DNA of 64,000 bases, from the NCBI RefSeq assembly GCF_963169125.1, contig NC_084796.1, positions 90,504,888 through 90,568,887 of the forward strand, in the 5' to 3' direction. The DNA is from Humulus lupulus (taxonomy: Eukaryota; Streptophyta; Magnoliopsida; Rosales; Cannabaceae). The position numbers and the translations under genes are program-made. This document shows, piece after piece, positions 33,101 to 43,494 of the stretch. How positions within the stretch are numbered: the first letter of the stretch is position 1; each line of letters begins with the position of its first letter. A model generated the notes under the pieces. The model was not told where the DNA came from and did not search any database. It saw only the letters and a list, made by a program, of their open reading frames with translations.

Positions 33101-35561
33101 ATTCATCGCAGTGAATCCTTACTTTGGAAAGACTATTGGTGACAAGGGTGAGTACAAGGACAAGAAGAAGAAAGATATGTTGTTTGACAATGAATTTAGT
33201 ATTTTATTTTATTAGTAATTTCTATTAGAGTAAATGATTCTTTTTTGAGTGGTTAATTATTTACTTTGTAAATCTAGTTGTATATTTTTTAAGGTCAAGA
33301 AGATTATGTTTATAGACAATGTTATATGATTTTTTGAGTCAAGTAGTAGTGTCATATTTGTTCCAAAATTTGTTTTATTAGATTTGTAAATACTTTGTAT
33401 AAATTTTGTTATTTTAATCTATAATTTTTCAAATTTGTATATAAATTTTTTATTTATTAAAATTAATTTTTTTTGCAAGCAACAGCGACACCTAATAACT
33501 GTCGGTGTTGCCCCTTAACAGAGCCATTTTTTAACTGTTGGCATTGCCAGCAACAGCGGTGTCCGCGTTTCCCACAATAGCGACGATTTTTAACTGTCGG
33601 CGTAGCTACTCCTACGCCGACATAGGCAAATACGACAGTTAGTTGATTGTCGTCGTTGCTCAATAGCGACAGTTAAAAACTGTTAGGAAAGTCCATTTTT
33701 GTAGTAGTGATATTTTGGGTTCAATTTTTGGATTGCATTTTGAATTATTAAAACATAAAAAAATGAAGAGATATATTCGATGCAGTGCTTCATGGTGATT
33801 GATGGTGGCAGAGTCAATGGTGAGGACGGTGGTAATGACTACGACAGTATAGGGAGGTGGTACTCTGCCACCATGGGGAGGTTGTGGTGGTGGTGCCGTC
33901 ATGGTAGAGAATGAGAGAGGACTTAAGAGAATGTTTGAGAGATAATTTTAGAGAGAGATAAGATGTTAATGATAGGGGCAATTGTGTCCAAATTTAAAAA
34001 GATGTCATAGTTTTGAGATATAATTAATTATGTTGGCATATTTAAAAATTATAGTGTATTATAATGGTAATATTCCCCATAAATAATCAAGAGCTACATG
34101 CTCCCATCATTTAAATTACTTTCATATAACTAATAAAATTTAATAATTAGCAATTTTAAATGTTTAACATGTGTATTAATTAAATAAATCTAGACTAGGA
34201 TACCAAAACTAGATAAAGAATCTTGATTCTAGATAAAGATGAATACTTTTTAATTTAAGATTTTAATATATATATATATATATATATATAGGAGCCTCTT
34301 AATAAACTCCTCATAAATTTTAAAATTTCTTTTTACATACTTTCTAAAACGAATAGTACAAATTACCACTATTAGTAAATCAAAAAAAGAAAAGGGAACC
34401 TCGATAACCATTTATTGTTTTAAGAAATCAAAACATTTCTATACTCACAGTTAGTATTCAAAAATGTTTTTTTCAATAAGCAAAGATTTGGTAATATTTT
34501 TGTTAAAAAAATGATACTTAAGTGCGATTAATAGGAAAGATTAGTTATTATGACCATAAATAGAAAAAAAATTAGCAGCATTTAAGTGTAACTATTAGTA
34601 AAGATTTAATTTTATTGGGGTCAAAATAAAAAGAATTTGTACTTAAATACATCTATATATTAGCAAACATTTCATATTATTGATGCAAATATATCTTATT
34701 TGAATTAAATAAAGGGGAGATACAAAATAATTAATTAATATAAATATATATAATAAACTTATTTTTGTATTATGATTTTTTTTTTCATTATGGAATTTCA
34801 ATATATTGTGTTGTTTCTATTAATTAATGTATAACTTTTAGGGATTAAAGATGATGAATTTTAATTTTTTTTTTAAAAAGTTTATATAATTAATGTATAA
34901 GTTTATATAATTTCTATAAAACACAATATAGCAAATGAATATATACCCTAAAAAAATGTTCAGTTGGAATTTTTTGCTACAAATAAATAAAAAAATTATG
35001 AAATTTCAGGTAATATTTTTAATATATATATAAAAAAAATTTCAAACATTATCAATCTCATAATAATTTCTATTAATTTTTTTTTTCTATTGTAAGTCAT
35101 GTATTGTTTTTTTTTTATTGTTTCTTTTTTAAAAAATAGCAACTAAGTTCCAAACACACACAGATTCGTACATCAATTTATATATAGCGCTACATGATAG
35201 TACAAAGACGTACGTACTTGTTGCCTAAAAGCTTATGAAGTCTGAGAAGTAGGTCAACTTCATCCACGGCAAATTCTCCACGTTTGACACCAAGCTTTAA
35301 ATAATTTAACCACCTCAATCTACAACTTTTTCTACATCTATTCAATCCTGCCAAATTCAACAAATTAATTATTAGCAATTAATCATAGATACTTAATATA
35401 ATAAATGTTTATATGTATATATACGTATACGTACCAGCTCTGGGAGGAACAAGATGCCATTTTCCTTCGCCATACTTGTCTACGCACTCCCTAAGAAGAT
35501 CGTCTTCTTCTCTGGTCCATGCACCTTTCTTGATTGCTTGCCTAGACGAACTGTCCTCCAT
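23780..35561 (-). CDS. R2R3-MYB transcription factor, anthocyanin-activator type (subgroup 6-like)
   Basis: Three exons (35435-35561, 35218-35347, 23780-24161) give a 639-bp coding sequence for 212 residues. Exon 2 is 130 bp, the standard length in this family; all splice sites are GT-AG. The R2 tryptophans are W15, W35 and W55; R3 has F68, W87 and W106. R3 carries the bHLH-partner signature (D74, L75, R78, L82, L89, R93) and the ANDV box (99-102). KPRPRTL (141-147) is the C-terminal motif of anthocyanin MYBs. Such proteins bind promoters of flavonoid genes together with bHLH and WD40 partners in the nucleus. Introns are 87 bp and about 11.06 kb; the second is packed with transposons. The protein is a little short for the class (usually about 240). 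I see no inactivating change, but splicing across intron 2 is not proven. Confidence 0.85.
24980..25063 (+). mobile_element. Short SINE-like retroposon with poly-A tail
   Basis: An 84-bp insertion ending in ten A bases, flanked by a 19-bp duplication (ATTAAAGATGTGACAACTT at 24961-24979 and, with one mismatch, at 25064-25082). TGAATTCAGTTCCCATC resembles a tRNA B-box region. It is probably a 5'-truncated SINE inserted by LINE machinery. Confidence 0.6.
25083..25881. other. AT-rich intron spacer with TA microsatellite
   Basis: Almost only A and T, with a pure TA run at 25151-25172. No gene or element recognised. Confidence 0.6.
25882..26599 (-). mobile_element. Helitron copy A, degenerate
   Basis: On the minus strand it begins TCTTCTATA after an A and ends in CTAG. 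Internal blocks (AATATTCTGTTAAGTTAAC near the 5' end, and AATTTATTAATTATTTTATTAAATTTGTAT near the 3' end, read on the plus strand) match copy B, which follows directly. The 3' hairpin is decayed. No Rep-helicase gene, so non-autonomous. Confidence 0.5.
26622..27379 (-). mobile_element. Helitron copy B
   Basis: On the minus strand it starts A|TCTCTTCTATATATTAAGTG and ends with the palindrome ACGTGCAATATGCACGT, a 9-base spacer and CTAG followed by T. These are the 5' TC, the 3' hairpin and the CTRR end of Helitrons inserted between A and T. It has no coding capacity. It contains a threefold tandem repeat (27016-27222). Confidence 0.6.
27016..27222 (+). repeat. Three tandem units of about 70 bp inside Helitron copy B
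   Basis: Each unit contains AAATAATTATCATTGTAAA, then AAAAATATCATATTTTAATT; units differ by a few bases. Confidence 0.75.
27510..27942. mobile_element. Hairpin-forming MITE
   Basis: The two halves are inverted copies over nearly their whole length: GCATCCTTTTTTTTTTTGCA and TTTCTATTTC on the left pair with TGCAAAAAAAAGTGATGC and GAAAATAGAAA on the right, and AAATTTCAAGAAATTCTGAA pairs with TTTAGAATTTCTTGAAAATT around the centre near 27715. Ends and TSD are not exact. No coding capacity. Confidence 0.6.
28500..29640. repeat. Degenerate tandem array inside the foldback element
   Basis: A unit with ATGTTTTCAATGCACCATCG recurs about every 55-80 bp from 28800 to 29570. Near 28570-28740 the same unit appears on the opposite strand, so the array itself is inverted around about 28770. 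Three of the units also contain ATCGCATCAACATCG-like stretches. Not coding. Confidence 0.75.
32199..32912 (+). mobile_element. Solo LTR of the Tat-type gypsy family
   Basis: 714 bp from TGTTGTACCC to GCGTCAACA, flanked by ACCCC (32194-32198) and ACTCC (32913-32917), a 5-bp duplication with one mismatch. It shares diagnostic blocks with the 3' LTR at 22539-23262. No internal region is present, so it arose by LTR-LTR recombination. Confidence 0.8.
33083..33220 (+). other. Exon-like fragment in CACTA element 1, unrecognised
   Basis: After a TTTCAG acceptor-like site one frame reads [20 protein letters not shown], then [18 protein letters not shown] before ending. The residue mix looks protein-like, but I do not recognise the family. 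It could be a remnant of the element's own gene or captured host DNA. Confidence 0.3.
34266..34290. repeat. TA microsatellite
   Basis: Uninterrupted TA repeat in MYB intron 2. Confidence 0.9.
35218..35347 (-). CDS. MYB exon 2
   Basis: 130 bp between TTTGGCAG and GTACGTACG. It encodes [20 protein letters not shown], then [20 protein letters not shown], covering the end of R2 and the start of R3. [10 protein letters not shown] differs from the commoner LKPNIKRGDF but keeps the fold residues. Confidence 0.88.
35435..35561 (-). CDS. MYB exon 1
   Basis: Starts ATG with [20 protein letters not shown] and ends in the first base of the Gly43 codon before GTACGTATACG. It covers most of repeat R2. 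The start fits the usual short N-terminus ahead of the first tryptophan (W15). Confidence 0.88.
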
Positions 35562-36241
35562 TTGTAAGCTATTAGAGGTTAATTGTAATTTTCGATTACA
35601 ACTGCAACTTGCTAAAACTATGTTTCCAGGACTATTGCATGCATGCTGTCAATCCCATATTATAGCATGTATATATACCCAATCAATGCCACATTACTTT
35701 CCATATAGTGACGTGGAAATATGATTGCCATAAAAAACAAAATGGGCTTATATACGTAATATATTATCCTAGATGGGTGCTTTCCAGGTTCAAAACTGCC
35801 CACCCATTTGTAAATATATATTAATATTATATTATAATATGTAATGTCTCTTATTTTGAGTTGTATTTCTTATCATTCATTGCATGTGGTGGTGGTGTAT
35901 CTGGTCTCTTTAGGAGTTATTGGACAATATTTTTTGTGTTAAATGATGTGATGTCAGTAATAAGGAGCAAATATTAAATATACAGTCGATAGCCTGAAGT
36001 ATCTCTATCGGTGAACAATATTCGGCTTCAGAAGTACTACTATAAAATTGGGAATTGATGTAACATTTTGTATACTTAGTTCTAATATGTAATGATTAAA
36101 AAAATAAAAATATATATTATTTATATTCTTGATATAATAACTAACGGAAGACATTGAGTTGGTCTATTAATGGTGCACTCTGCAGTCACAAAACGTTAAC
36201 GGCCTCATCAACGATTTAAACATTTGAAACACTGTTTTTTC
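35562..36241 (-). promoter_or_regulatory. MYB promoter region
   Basis: Upstream of the MYB start codon. TATATATA at 35669-35676 lies about 110 bp before the ATG and is a possible TATA box. CATGCATG (RY-type) lies at about 35638-35645, and an ACGTG-type element (TGACGTGG) at about 35708-35715. The native promoter ends at the copia insertion at 36242, and no other gene is seen. Confidence 0.5.
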
Positions 36242-36521
36242 TGAAAAAATATCAATCAGCCATGTGAGCACTCCCACGTCAGCATTCCTGACAGCTCATC
36301 ATTGAGCAGTACACGGTGATGTGCATTCTGTTATAAGTTGTTAGAAGTTTCTCTCTCTATTCTGTTATTGCAGCAACGTGTAAAGCAATATGTAGCTCAT
36401 TTCAATCGTTTGTATATTCTGGAATGTTCATTCCTAATCTATATAATGCAATTGAGATCTCAGCATCAATTTGAGCTGAGTTTTTATCATTCTTTTACTG
36501 TCTATATTCTATATTTTATCT
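36242..36521 (+). repeat. Left LTR of copia element 2
   Basis: Matches 41010-41319. It lies about 680 bp from the MYB start codon. Contains CAGCATTCCTGACAGCTCATC and a CTGTTATTGCAGCAACGTG block. Confidence 0.9.
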
Positions 36522-36530
36522 TGGTATCAG
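36522..36530 (+). promoter_or_regulatory. Primer binding site of copia element 2
   Basis: TGGTATCAG directly after the left LTR, complementary to Met-tRNA. Confidence 0.85.
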
Positions 36531-36554
36531 AAGCCACCAACGGCCCTCGCCGCC

Positions 36555-39500
36555 ATGTCTACTGGGACTGATAATACCCCCGGCACACCTGTTGCTTCGA
36601 TTGGGTTTTCTCCAGAGATCTCAGCTCTGCTGGTTTCGCTGCATGTCATGTCCAGCTCTGCCTCGGCTCTGTTTTCTCCCTTTGGGAGTACCCTGAGTCA
36701 GCCTTTTGCCTTGAAGTTGGACCGTGACAACTTCACCCTATGGAAAACCATGGTTTCCACCATCATCCGTGTCCATCGGCTCTACGGTTTTCTTGATGGT
36801 TCTCGGGTTTGTCCCTCTGCGTTCCTTCCTCCCAGCCTTGTCCCTGGCCATGACACCCCGATCTCCACTCTTCTCCCTAACCCTGAGTATGATGCTTGGA
36901 TTGTCAATGATCAGCTCCTCATGGGTTGGCATTATGGCTCTATGACACCATCTGTGGCCTCCGATGTCGTGGGTTGCAGCTCTGCTTATGCTCTATGGCA
37001 TTCTCTTGAGTCCCTCTATGGAGCCTATTCCAAGGCCAAAATGGATGAGACACGAACCAAACTTCAGACCACTCGCAAGGGTAGTTTGCCGATGTCTGAA
37101 TACCTCCGTCAAATGCGTTCTTGGGCTGACATTCTCGCCTTGGCAAGTGATCCTTATCCCGATGCCCATTTAGTTACCAATGTGCTGAATGGTTTAGATT
37201 CCGAGTACCTTTCCATTGTGGTTCAACTCGAAGGTCGTTCGTCTCTTTTGTGGCCTGAACTTCAGGATGTTCTGCTCCGCTTTGATAGTCGCCTCGATCG
37301 TCTCCATGCTCTCTCCTCCTCTTCTAAGCTCCTGAACGATCTGGCCTCTGTTGCAGCCAACATTACTCACACCACACCTCCTTCCACTCACCCAAAGCGT
37401 TCCTCTGGCGGTCATAGCTCCTCCCAAGGTCGTGGTGATCGCGTTCGGGGCTCTCGTGGCAGGGGGGGACGTACATCTGGTCCACGACCAACCTGTCAGG
37501 TTTGTGGCAAATACGGCCACTCAGCGGCAGTTTGTTACAACAGATTTGATGAGTCCTTTATGGGCACAGATCCTCGTGCTTCACAAGGATCCCGAAACAA
37601 CTCATCTAATCTTTCAGCCTTTGTAGCTTCTCCTGACACCGTGGATCATGATGCTTGGTTTGCCGACAGTGGTGCTAGTAATCACCTCACTGCTGATATT
37701 GGAAATCTGACCCAACACTCTTCGTATGGTGGTAAGGATAGGTTGACTATTGGGGATGGTAATACACTCTCCATTTCAAATATTGGATCCGGCTGTTTGT
37801 CTACTAAATTTTCTAACCCATTGGTGCTTAAAGATCTATTACATGTCCCTAAAATAGCAAAAAATCTCATTAGTGTGTCAAGACTCACTGCCGATAATAA
37901 TGTACTAATGGAATTTCATGCTGATTGTTGTTTTGTGAAGGACAAAATCACAAGGAAGGTGCTGCTACAAGGGACGCTTAAGGATGGCTTATATTAGCTA
38001 AACACAACTCCACTCTCATCGCCTACATCTGTCATCACTTCTTCCACTAGTGGTTGTTTTGATTCAAAATGTTTTTCTAGAATTTCTCAGGTGTCTAAAT
38101 CAAGTGTAAATCGATCTGTGATCGATGAGTCAGTAGATTCTAAATCCTTTTCTTCCAAACCTAATGTATGGCATCGTCGTTTAGGCCATTCGTCATCTAG
38201 AGTTTTAAGGAAAATTTTAAACTTTGTCAATGTAAAACATTCTCTTAATGAAACTGAGTTTTTTTGTGATGCTTGTCAATTAGGCAAATCTCATGCTCTT
38301 CCATATACACTTTCACATAACAGAGCCAAATCGGTTCTTGAACTGATTCATACAGACCTTTGGGGTCCTGCTCCCATTCTTTCCAATACTGGATATCGGT
38401 TTTATATACACTTTATAGACGATTTCAGCAGATATACTTGGGTATATCCTCTCAAAACCAAATCTGAAGCACTAGGAGCTTTTCTCCAATTTAAATCTCT
38501 TGTTGAGAACCAATTTGACAAGAAAATCAAGATTCTTAGGTCTGATTGGGGGGGGGGGGGGGGGTGAATATCTGTCATTTGCCAATACAGTCCACGAAAA
38601 TGGGATTTCTTTTCAACACTCATGTCCCCATACCTTGGCTCAAAATGGGAGAGCGGAACGTAAACATCGACACATTGTCGAAATGGGTCTAACCCTCCTT
38701 GCACAAGCATCTATGCCACTCAAATATTGGGTAGATGCTTTCCAAACCTCTGTTTATCTTATAAACAGATTGCCCACTGTTGTTCTTAATCACAAGTCTC
38801 CCTTTGAAGTGTTGTTTCACAAAAAGCCAGCCTATGCCTCTCTTAAGACCTTTGGTGTAGCCTGCTTTCCATGCCTTCGATCATATCAATCACACAAGTT
38901 CAGTTTTCGCTCTCTCAAGTGTGTGCATCTAGGCTTTAATGACTCCTTCAAAGGTTATAAGTGTCTTAGCTCTACTGGTCGTGTTTATATCTCACGAGAT
39001 GTGACCTTTAATGAATTAGATTTTCCATTTCAGCATGGTTTTCTTAACACTTATGCCTCAGAAAAATCAGAGTCTACTCCCTCTACTTGGGTTCAATTCG
39101 CTCTAGTTTCCACTATTCCTGCTGTACCACTGACTCCAGCTACTGGCACCATAAACTCTGCACCTCCGAGCACTTCTCCGTTGTCCCAAGTAGCAGCATC
39201 GACCACCTCTCCTTCACCAGCAGTTTGTACTTATGAGGTAACTCCTAACACTCCTCTTTCAGTTGCTACAGATCTGGTTGATTCTGTCTCAATTCCTAGT
39301 GCTAGTGCCTTTTATGACAATCCTCCTACTAGCTCAAAGTGCCCAGCTGCTCCCTCAAAGAAGCCCTTGGCTCAACCATCTCATCCAATGATCACCCGTG
39401 CCAAAGATAGCATTCACAAACCGAAAGTGTACCTTGGCCAATCTCAATGGCATCCTTCTCATGTTGAACCCACTTCGGTCTTGGATGCCCTTGCTATTGA

Positions 39501-41073
39501 GGGGTGGAAAAATGCTATGCAAGATGAAATTCAAAGCCTCCAAGTGAATGGTACTTGGTCACTTGTACCTGCTGCCAATCACTATAATCTCATTGGGAAC
39601 AAGTGGGTGTTCAAAGTAAAAACCAACTCCGATGGCTCTTTTCAACGATTCAAAGCACGTTTAGTTGCTAAGGGGTTTCACCAAAGACCCAGAATTGATT
39701 TCGGAGAGACTTTTAGCCCCGTTGTGAAGGATTCCACAGTACGGATTGTCCTTACTATTGCTATCTCAAAACAGTGGCAAATACGTCAATTGGATGTGAA
39801 CAATGCCTTTCTAAATGGGCACCTTGAAGAAGATGTTTACATGTCACAACAGGAGGGATTCATTGACAGAGACAAGCCAAACCATGTGTGTAAGTTACAC
39901 AAGTCTTTATATGGCCTCAAACAAGCTCCAAGAGCATGGTCTGACAGATTAAAACACACATTACAGCAGTGGAAATTTCAGAACTCAAGGGCGGACAACT
40001 CGTTGTTTTTCTTTAATCAAGACAAGGTGATTATCTTGGTGCTCATCTATGTAGATGACATCATTGTTACAGGGAACAATGCAACACGGCTAAATCAGTT
40101 CATCACAGCTCTAAACAAAAATTTCACCTTGAAAGACTTGGGTTCACTCAACTATATCTTGGGGATAGAAGTCCATAGAGATGAGACAGGTATATACTTA
40201 TCCCAATCTAAATATGTTGAGGAATTGTTGCAGCGTTTTAAAATGACTACTCTGAAGCCATGTCCTACACCTATGGCTGTGGGTAAACCTATTTCATCAA
40301 TGGATGGTGAAAGACTCACTAATCCTACAGTGTTCAGAAGTTTGCTTGGGACACTTCAATACCTCTGTCATACATGACCGGACATAGCATATGCAGTGAA
40401 TAAACTAAGCCAATTTATTCAAGAGCCAACAACCAAGCACTGGAGTGGAGCAAAAAGAGTCCTAAGGTATCTAAAAGGTACCATCACTCATGGAATTCAC
40501 ATCGGCTTGAATGACAGATTGAGTATAGTTGGGTACTCTGATGCGGACTGGGCTTGTTGTCCAGATGATAGAAAATCAGTGGCAGGGTATTGTGTGTTCC
40601 TAGGAGATGCTCTCGTGTCGTGGTCATCTAAGAAGTAAGCAGAGGTATCACGGTCCAGTACAGAGTCTGAGTATAGGGCTCTTGCACAAGTAGCAGCTGA
40701 GATATCATGGATTGAATCATTGCTCAAAGAACTGAAGTTCCCACTGTCATCAAAATTTGTGACCTAGTGTGATAATGTGAGTGCCGCAGCTCTTGCTTCA
40801 AACCCCGTTAACCATGCTCGAACAAAACACATCGAACTGGATGTGCATTTTGTGAGAGACAAAGTATTGAAGAAAGAACTCGAAGTGAAGTACATACCTT
40901 CAGCAGATCAAATAGTAGATTGTCTAACTAAAGGGCTATCATTTGAGCAGTTTCAAGCTTTGGTTTCCAAACTCAATGTGAGACCCTCTCCCTTTCGTTT
41001 GAGGGTTGGTGAAAATATATCAATCAACCATGTGAGCATTCCCACATCAGCATTCCTGACAGCTCATCATTGA
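36555..41073 (+). pseudogene. Gag-Pol polyprotein of copia element 2
   Basis: The first frame (480 codons from the ATG at 36555) covers Gag (FALKLDRDNFTLWKTMVSTI), a zinc knuckle CQVCGKYGHSAAVC (about residue 313) and protease AWFADSGASNHLTAD. After a TAG at 37995 integrase follows: VWHRRLGHSSSRVLRKIL, FIDDFSRYTWVYPLK, then a 17-G run that shifts the frame at 38548-38564, and PHTLAQNGRAERKHRHI. RT is intact: VFKVKTNSDGSFQRFKARLV, LDVNNAFLNGHL and the catalytic YVDD at 40048-40059. RNase H has stops at about 40375, 40636 and 40766 but keeps GYSDADWACCPDDRKSVAGY. All four stops look like single C-to-T or G-to-A changes. Not translatable as one protein. Confidence 0.88.
38548..38564 (+). repeat. 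17-base poly-G run in copia element 2 integrase
   Basis: Lies at the conserved RSDGGGEY site and shifts the reading frame. Either a replication slip or an assembly length error. Confidence 0.9.
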
Positions 41074-41319
41074 GCAGTACACGGTGATGATTGCAGAATA
41101 ATATCATCATCAATATCTGTGCATTCTGTTATAAGTTGTTAGAAGTTTCTCTCTCTATTCTGTTATTGCAGCAACGTGTAAAGCAATGTGTAGCTCATTT
41201 TAATCCTTTGTATATTCTGGAATGTTCATTCCTAATCTATATAATGCAATTGAGATCTCAGCATCAATTTGAGCTGAGTTTTTATCATTCTTTTACTGTC
41301 TATATTCTATATTTTATCT
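41010..41319 (+). repeat. Right LTR of copia element 2
   Basis: Counterpart of the left LTR with an extra 30-bp block (ATTGCAGAATAATATCATCA and on) near 41090. The pol frame runs into it. Confidence 0.9.
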
Positions 41320-43494
41320 TTTTCCCCATTATTTAATTAGATTAATCAAAGTCTAGCAACTTTTATATAGAAGGAAAATAACTTAAACTATTTGAGTAAT
41401 TTTGTGACATTAGATAATCAAACTGATGCACGACAATATAACAATTGTCTATAGATTAATTCTCACAAATCTGTATTTTAGAGACTCAACAACTTCAAAG
41501 CTGATTTTTTCGGTTTTAAGATATTAAATGGGGTGTTTTGATTTCTGTTCAATTCACACTTTTCTACGACTACGAAGTAAGGAGAACAGAGTGCTTATTA
41601 GTGATTATCAAAAACCATTATTTTACTGAACAAAAAAATAAAAATACAGAAACTAGCTAGAGTTTCTTTCATCTGGTTTTGTGTGTCTAATCCTAAGATT
41701 TTGATCTCTAGTATAATGTAAAGAGTTTGTCAGAGAACTTAATATATTGGAAGTAGGCCATTATTCTTGGACTAAAACCATATTTATAAAAATTCTTGTT
41801 ACATATCTACTACTCCTACTTTTATATAAGAAAAGGAAATCATTTCTGCCTTGTTTTTCTGCCCAGAGAGAAAATAAACCATTTCATTTTCATGTGGGTC
41901 CACAAAATATTTTAAATGTCTGGTCGCTACTGGTATATGTACCGAATCCCATATTTGCCAAAATGTCAACCCTTTCTTTAGGTAATCTTCTCATAATTAT
42001 TGAGTCATATCAGCACTTTAAAATTTATGTCCATATACATTTTTACTGTGCTTAATTTCTTTCGTTCAGTGTTTATTATGATCTTTCATCGAGGCATTGT
42101 TTTCTTCACCAATTAATGGTCTGGGTCTTAAGTACCTTAAAATCCCTTTTTTTTTTTGCTTTAACTAAAAACCTCAATATTGACAAACGACCACTTTCAT
42201 TGGTCACTTTAAGTGTCTTGGCATCATTTTTTTTTAACATGGTCTGGAAAATATGCGCAAATTGTATTATATATAAAAGTGAAATATGTCCAATTCAATT
42301 ATCAAAAGATAAAAGTATTTGATTAATGATCACTCAAAAAACAAAAAGTACCCATGGCCAATTGGAATCCTTTAATCATGTCAAGGGATTAAAACCTTTT
42401 TTGTGTGTTAAAATATTTGTAATTTTGTGTTCATTGAACATGAACAAAGCATAGAAACTTTGTTTTATCAATGCATGACAAGTTTGCATATAAAAACAAA
42501 ATATACATAAAATTTATTAATATTCTTTATTCAAAATCAAGCAAACACAAATTATGGTCTTTATTGGATTTTAAAAATGAAAAGATGTTTGATAATCTTT
42601 TTAGCTTTCTTCTTTAAAGAAATAAAAAACATTCTTCAGTGATAACTTATAAACCGCTACAGCATGAGCTCTGTCCAACTCCCCACCATGAACTCCAGCG
42701 ACGGCCGCTGAAGTGTCTCGCCATGAACTCCGGCGAATTGTCGGCGACTATGGCAGCAACGCTGAAGTTCTGTGTTGATCGAGGTAGGAAACTTGGTGAT
42801 CATGAGAATGAGATCGATCTCAGATCGGACTCTTCGCCATTGTTACCAGTAAATCTGGGATTGGGACTCTGCACCATTGTTGTTATCGAATCTGAGTTTG
42901 GGACTGTGATCATGTATTATCTCCTGAAAAAATCAATCACAGAGTATTATGGAAAAAAATGGAGTTAGTGTAAGAGAGATGATAAAAACATGTTTAAACA
43001 AAAATTGAAAGCACGTTTTCTGGATAAGATTTTAGAATTTTAATTAAATAATTAAAAAACTATTTTTCCAACGTTATCGAATGGCCCCATATTGTTTATA
43101 TAGCCATATTTTCAGCCAACCAATCAAGATTTTACTGGATGATGTCCCCTTTTTATTAAAAAGTGGGATTGGTCTCTATATAAAAACATGCGCTACGACA
43201 AAAAACTCTTAATGTTAGTAATACATTGATGCTAAAGCTAATGGTGTAACTCGTAACTGACGTTAAATGGATATATTGGCGTCAGTTGAGCATTGATGCT
43301 AATATATTTTTTAAAAAATTAATAGCACATTTGTTGAACCTATAAAATACTAAAACTAAACAATTTACAATACCATTTACAAATCCATATCAAAAGAATG
43401 CAAACATATCAAAATTTACTGTACCATTTACAATACCAAAATAAAATATCACCTAGCACCAACAAACTCGTTACCACCACCATACACCTGCTGC
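41320..43494. other. Spacer between copia element 2 and CACTA element 2
   Basis: Mostly AT-rich with no recognisable gene. A GC-richer patch at 42640-42900 has an open stretch without known motifs. GCGCTACGACAAAAAACTCT at about 43190 looks like a decayed CACTA-type end, but I find no convincing partner. Confidence 0.45.

Larger units (their letters stand above)
29732..33709. mobile_element. Non-autonomous CACTA transposon 1
   Basis: Termini CACTACTACAAAA and TTTTTGTAGTAGTG with a 3-bp duplication ATA (29729-29731 and 33710-33712). Subterminal regions hold many GACAGTTAA / TTAACTGTCG repeats in both orientations, the usual transposase-binding array of this superfamily. No transposase. It lies inside the right arm of the foldback element and is itself interrupted by a solo LTR. 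A GC-rich stretch (30830-31230) rich in GGGCTGGGTCGACG has no recognisable coding content. Confidence 0.85.
28047..34078. mobile_element. Foldback / Mutator-like element with long inverted repeats, split by a CACTA element
   Basis: Termini GGGAAATATT and AATATTCCCC flanked by an 8-bp duplication ATAAATAA (28039-28046 and 34079-34086). The inverted arms are about 450 bp: 28047 to about 28500 on the left, and 33713-34078 plus about 29640-29731 on the right, where the CACTA element cut the arm. Without the insert the element is about 2.05 kb. The inside is a degenerate array of 55-80-bp units. No transposase. The long arms and TSD size fit Mutator-like or foldback elements; I cannot separate the two. 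Confidence 0.78.
24162..35217 (-). other. Intron 2 of the MYB gene (about 11 kb), filled with mobile elements
   Basis: From donor GTACGTACG to acceptor TTCTCAG. It contains, in ascending coordinates, a SINE-like insertion, very AT-rich spacer with a TA microsatellite, two Helitron copies, a hairpin MITE, a foldback element holding a CACTA element holding a solo LTR, and another TA repeat. The parts 24162-24960 and 34087-35217 show no gene or element I recognise. Confidence 0.8.
36242..41319 (+). mobile_element. Ty1/copia retrotransposon 2, upstream of the MYB gene
   Basis: A 5078-bp element with short LTRs (280 and 310 bp) starting TGAAAA and ending TTTATCT, flanked by TTTTC (36237-36241 and 41320-41324). 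The Met-tRNA primer site TGGTATCAG follows the left LTR. It contains all copia domains in order, with four stops and one frameshift. It is transcribed away from the MYB gene. The right LTR has a 30-bp segment missing from the left one. Confidence 0.92.

Noticed and set aside
42639..42968. Open frame of 109 codons in the spacer after copia element 2
   Set aside because: No recognisable motif, mixed residue use and no partner exons; a chance frame in a GC-richer patch is more likely.
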